This document shows, one piece after another, positions 62,340 to 64,000 of a stretch of 64,000 nt of DNA. The position numbers and the translations under genes are program-made. How positions within the stretch are numbered: position 1 is the stretch's first letter; every line of letters starts with the position of its first letter. Origin of the DNA: Methanoregula formicica SMSP (GTDB lineage: Archaea > Halobacteriota > Methanomicrobia > Methanomicrobiales > Methanospirillaceae); the NCBI RefSeq assembly GCF_000327485.1, contig NC_019943.1, forward strand, positions 372,001 through 436,000, in the 5' to 3' direction. A model generated the notes under the pieces. It had not been told where the DNA came from. It saw nothing but the letters and a program-made list of their open reading frames with translations, and searched no databases.

Positions 62340-63723
62340 GTACGTAATTAAGATATGACAAATGGATTATCAGAAATCGCTAAGCAGGAAAGTATATTCC
62401 TGACGATTAAACTGTATTTTCTACCATATCATACCAGTACGATTTAATCGAAAATGATGTACATTACTTAACTTATTTCATGTGATTTTTTTTCAATGGA
62501 CATATGGATGAGATGTTAACGAAATTTGAGCGTGCAATCTCTTTCGTTCTAATAAATATCAAAAATTTTCCCGCGATCCCGGCAATCCAAGTATTTCCGG
62601 AAAAATGAATTCGAAGGTAACTACGATCGGGATCTGTTTCGTATATTAGTAAAATGGTTTTCTACAGAGCGAAGAAATTTGTAATTTTGACAAAAACGCT
62701 CATGCATCTACTATCTTTAAAACAGTTTATTAAGCGCACTATCGGAATAAAAATACAATCCCTTATGCGATTCAATTAATGTAATTGTTTAAAAAAGATC
62801 TGAAATCATAATGCTGAAAGAAATCACTTTTACAAATCAATTCCTTTCTCTCAAAGATGCATTATTAATATTGGAGAAATCATGAAGATATAACTTTCTT
62901 TAAACACAATTGCATGGGACCTCTAGAACTACTCAACTCACAGAAGTAAAAATCAGACCATACAATTATCTGTTATAGTACAACCTTACATCGTTATGCT
63001 ACCTACGACGAAGGAAGTAGAAACGTGTCAGCAAACCGATGTACCAGGTTTGTTGAATCAACCATCGCCACATTTACCACTTACAGAATCGGCCTACGAA
63101 AATGTTGTAATATGACTTGGGAGAGAAAATAATGACTTGGGAGAGAAAATATCCTGTACCATTATCGATTCATCAGGATTCATCAGCTTATAAGCCAGCC
63201 ACTACTTTTCATAGAGAATCGGGAACCAAGTATAAATGCTCCTGAAGTCATTTATTTCCGTCAATACGGATCACCAGATTATTATAGGTCTGAAAATCAT
63301 CCATCATCCAGTGCATAACATTCCTCACGTTGAAAAGACTCCTCAAACAATGTCACTAAACTAGGTGTTTTAATCTCTATGTCATGAACAAAGAATACGA
63401 TTCCGAAGAGATTCTGTGAATTAATTCATGAGACCCACAACTCTTGTTCCTTCATTCCAATCAGAAACAAAAAACTGAAACGGACCTTATGATACAATCG
63501 GAGACGGTTCGTTCTGTCGTTCGATGATGACAGAAAACACCAGAGAACCATCATTAAACGATATTCTCAATTAAAAAAAGTTCGATGAAGTCCAGAAAGA
63601 TCGAAATTATCGATTCCAGATCACGGAAATCAAAGTCAATCTATTAAATCACTCTAGATTGTTCTCTGCACAATCATTCCTAATTCTTATTGAGGAATAC
63701 TACAGTATCTATAAATCCATCAT
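62340..63723. other. AT-rich stretch without intact genes
   Basis: All frames are broken by stops. Pieces around 63000-63240 and 63400-63650 read as short peptides of transposase-like or random character, but I cannot name a family. A 20-base tandem duplication lies inside. It may be a decayed gene or mobile element. Confidence 0.5.
63112..63151. repeat. 20-base tandem duplication
   Basis: ATGACTTGGGAGAGAAAATA occurs twice head to tail (63112-63131, 63132-63151) with no mismatch. Confidence 0.85.
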
Positions 63724-64000
63724 TCAAATCCCAAGGGAGGAAAAGTCAATCTTTGGATAGTAACTTGCCATTTTTTTAATTCTTTGTTTTTGTTCAATGG
63801 TTAACACCGTTCCTCTACCTACGATCCCAACGTTTTTCATAGTAAATTGGTCCTTTGTTGAAAAAATTGCGGAGTTAATCTCCTCATCGCTTTTCTGTAT
63901 TCCAATCCAGTCAATTATTTTTTTTACTTCGTTATAGGGATTAGATAAGAGGCTTTCATATGATATCAATAAGATCTTTCCTTCTTTTACTAAATCTGAA
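63724..64000 (-). CDS. Sulfotransferase (partial, N-terminus outside window)
   Basis: The frame is open to the right edge, so only the C-terminal 91 or so residues are seen. LISYESLLSNPYNEVKKIID then WIGIQKSDEEINSAI is the conserved C-terminal part of PAPS-dependent sulfotransferases, including the 3'-phosphate-proximal helix. The end (IEQKQRIKKMASYYPKIDFS) is family-like. The PAPS site itself lies outside. Together with cysC/cysD/cysN this suggests sulfation of a surface glycan. Confidence 0.78.
   Translation of the reverse strand, partial: SDLVKEGKILLISYESLLSNPYNEVKKIIDWIGIQKSDEEINSAIFSTKDQFTMKNVGIVGRGTVLTIEQKQRIKKMASYYPKIDFSSLGI

Noticed and set aside
63000-63660. Transposase pseudogene
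   Set aside because: Short readable pieces exist but I could not connect them into a known transposase family, so I list only an AT-rich gene-free stretch.

Overview
The window looks like the chromosome of a methanogenic archaeon, most likely of the order Methanomicrobiales (Methanoregula- or Methanosphaerula-like). This rests on the archaeal sets ftsZ-secE-spt5 and L11-L1-P0-L12, the methanopterin gene mptE, a D-aminoacyl-tRNA deacylase of the archaeal DtdA type, a Thg1-like protein, TATA-type promoters and an abundance of PAS sensor proteins. The genus is inference. GC content is high over most of the window and falls clearly after about 58.6 kb.

Layout. 1-5.6 kb: two PAS sensory proteins on the minus strand, the first cut by the left edge. 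5.8-6.2 kb: tRNA-Lys(CUU) and a cluster of short perfect hairpins. 6.2-12.3 kb: an RCK-DHH phosphoesterase, mptE overlapping a radical SAM-HhH protein, a site-2 protease with CBS domains, a PRC-barrel protein and a Thg1-like protein. 12.6-17.6 kb: a possible 24-residue hydrophobic peptide with a CTG start, ileS, and an aldehyde dehydrogenase. 17.6-23.6 kb: a second hairpin cluster, two small enzymes, a frameshifted wHTH regulator, and a secreted pair: a PKD protein with a propeptide-like domain and an NHL propeller fused to a domain with a caspase-like His/Cys pattern. 24-27.2 kb: dtdA-ftsZ-secE-spt5. 27.2-42.7 kb: a block of sensor kinases and receiver-PAS proteins with scattered enzymes and cell-surface proteins. 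This block separates spt5 from L11, which usually follow each other in archaea. 43.8-46.2 kb: L11-L1-P0-L12.

46.4-49.6 kb encodes sulfate activation (cysC, cysD, cysN), expected to make APS and PAPS. 50-53.6 kb is a phosphate operon, pstSCAB, behind a palindromic operator. 53.9-58.6 kb holds nadE and nucleotide-sugar genes: a GDP-mannose 3,5-epimerase-like protein, a NUDIX hydrolase and a nucleotide-sugar dehydrogenase. 58.8-64 kb is AT-rich and holds methyltransferases, a glycosyltransferase-like protein and, at the right edge, a partial sulfotransferase. Read together, 46-64 kb could make a methylated and sulfated surface glycan, with CysCDN supplying PAPS; this is inference.

The most unusual observations are: several genes whose reading frame allows only a non-AUG/GUG/UUG start (cysN CTG, pstC ATC, the 24-residue ORF CTG), each behind a good Shine-Dalgarno sequence; a C-terminal tail on CysN that reads like a decayed APS-kinase domain; the propeller/caspase-like and PKD pair; a sensor-kinase-like protein whose phospho-accepting His position is Glu; and two hairpin clusters that share linker words.
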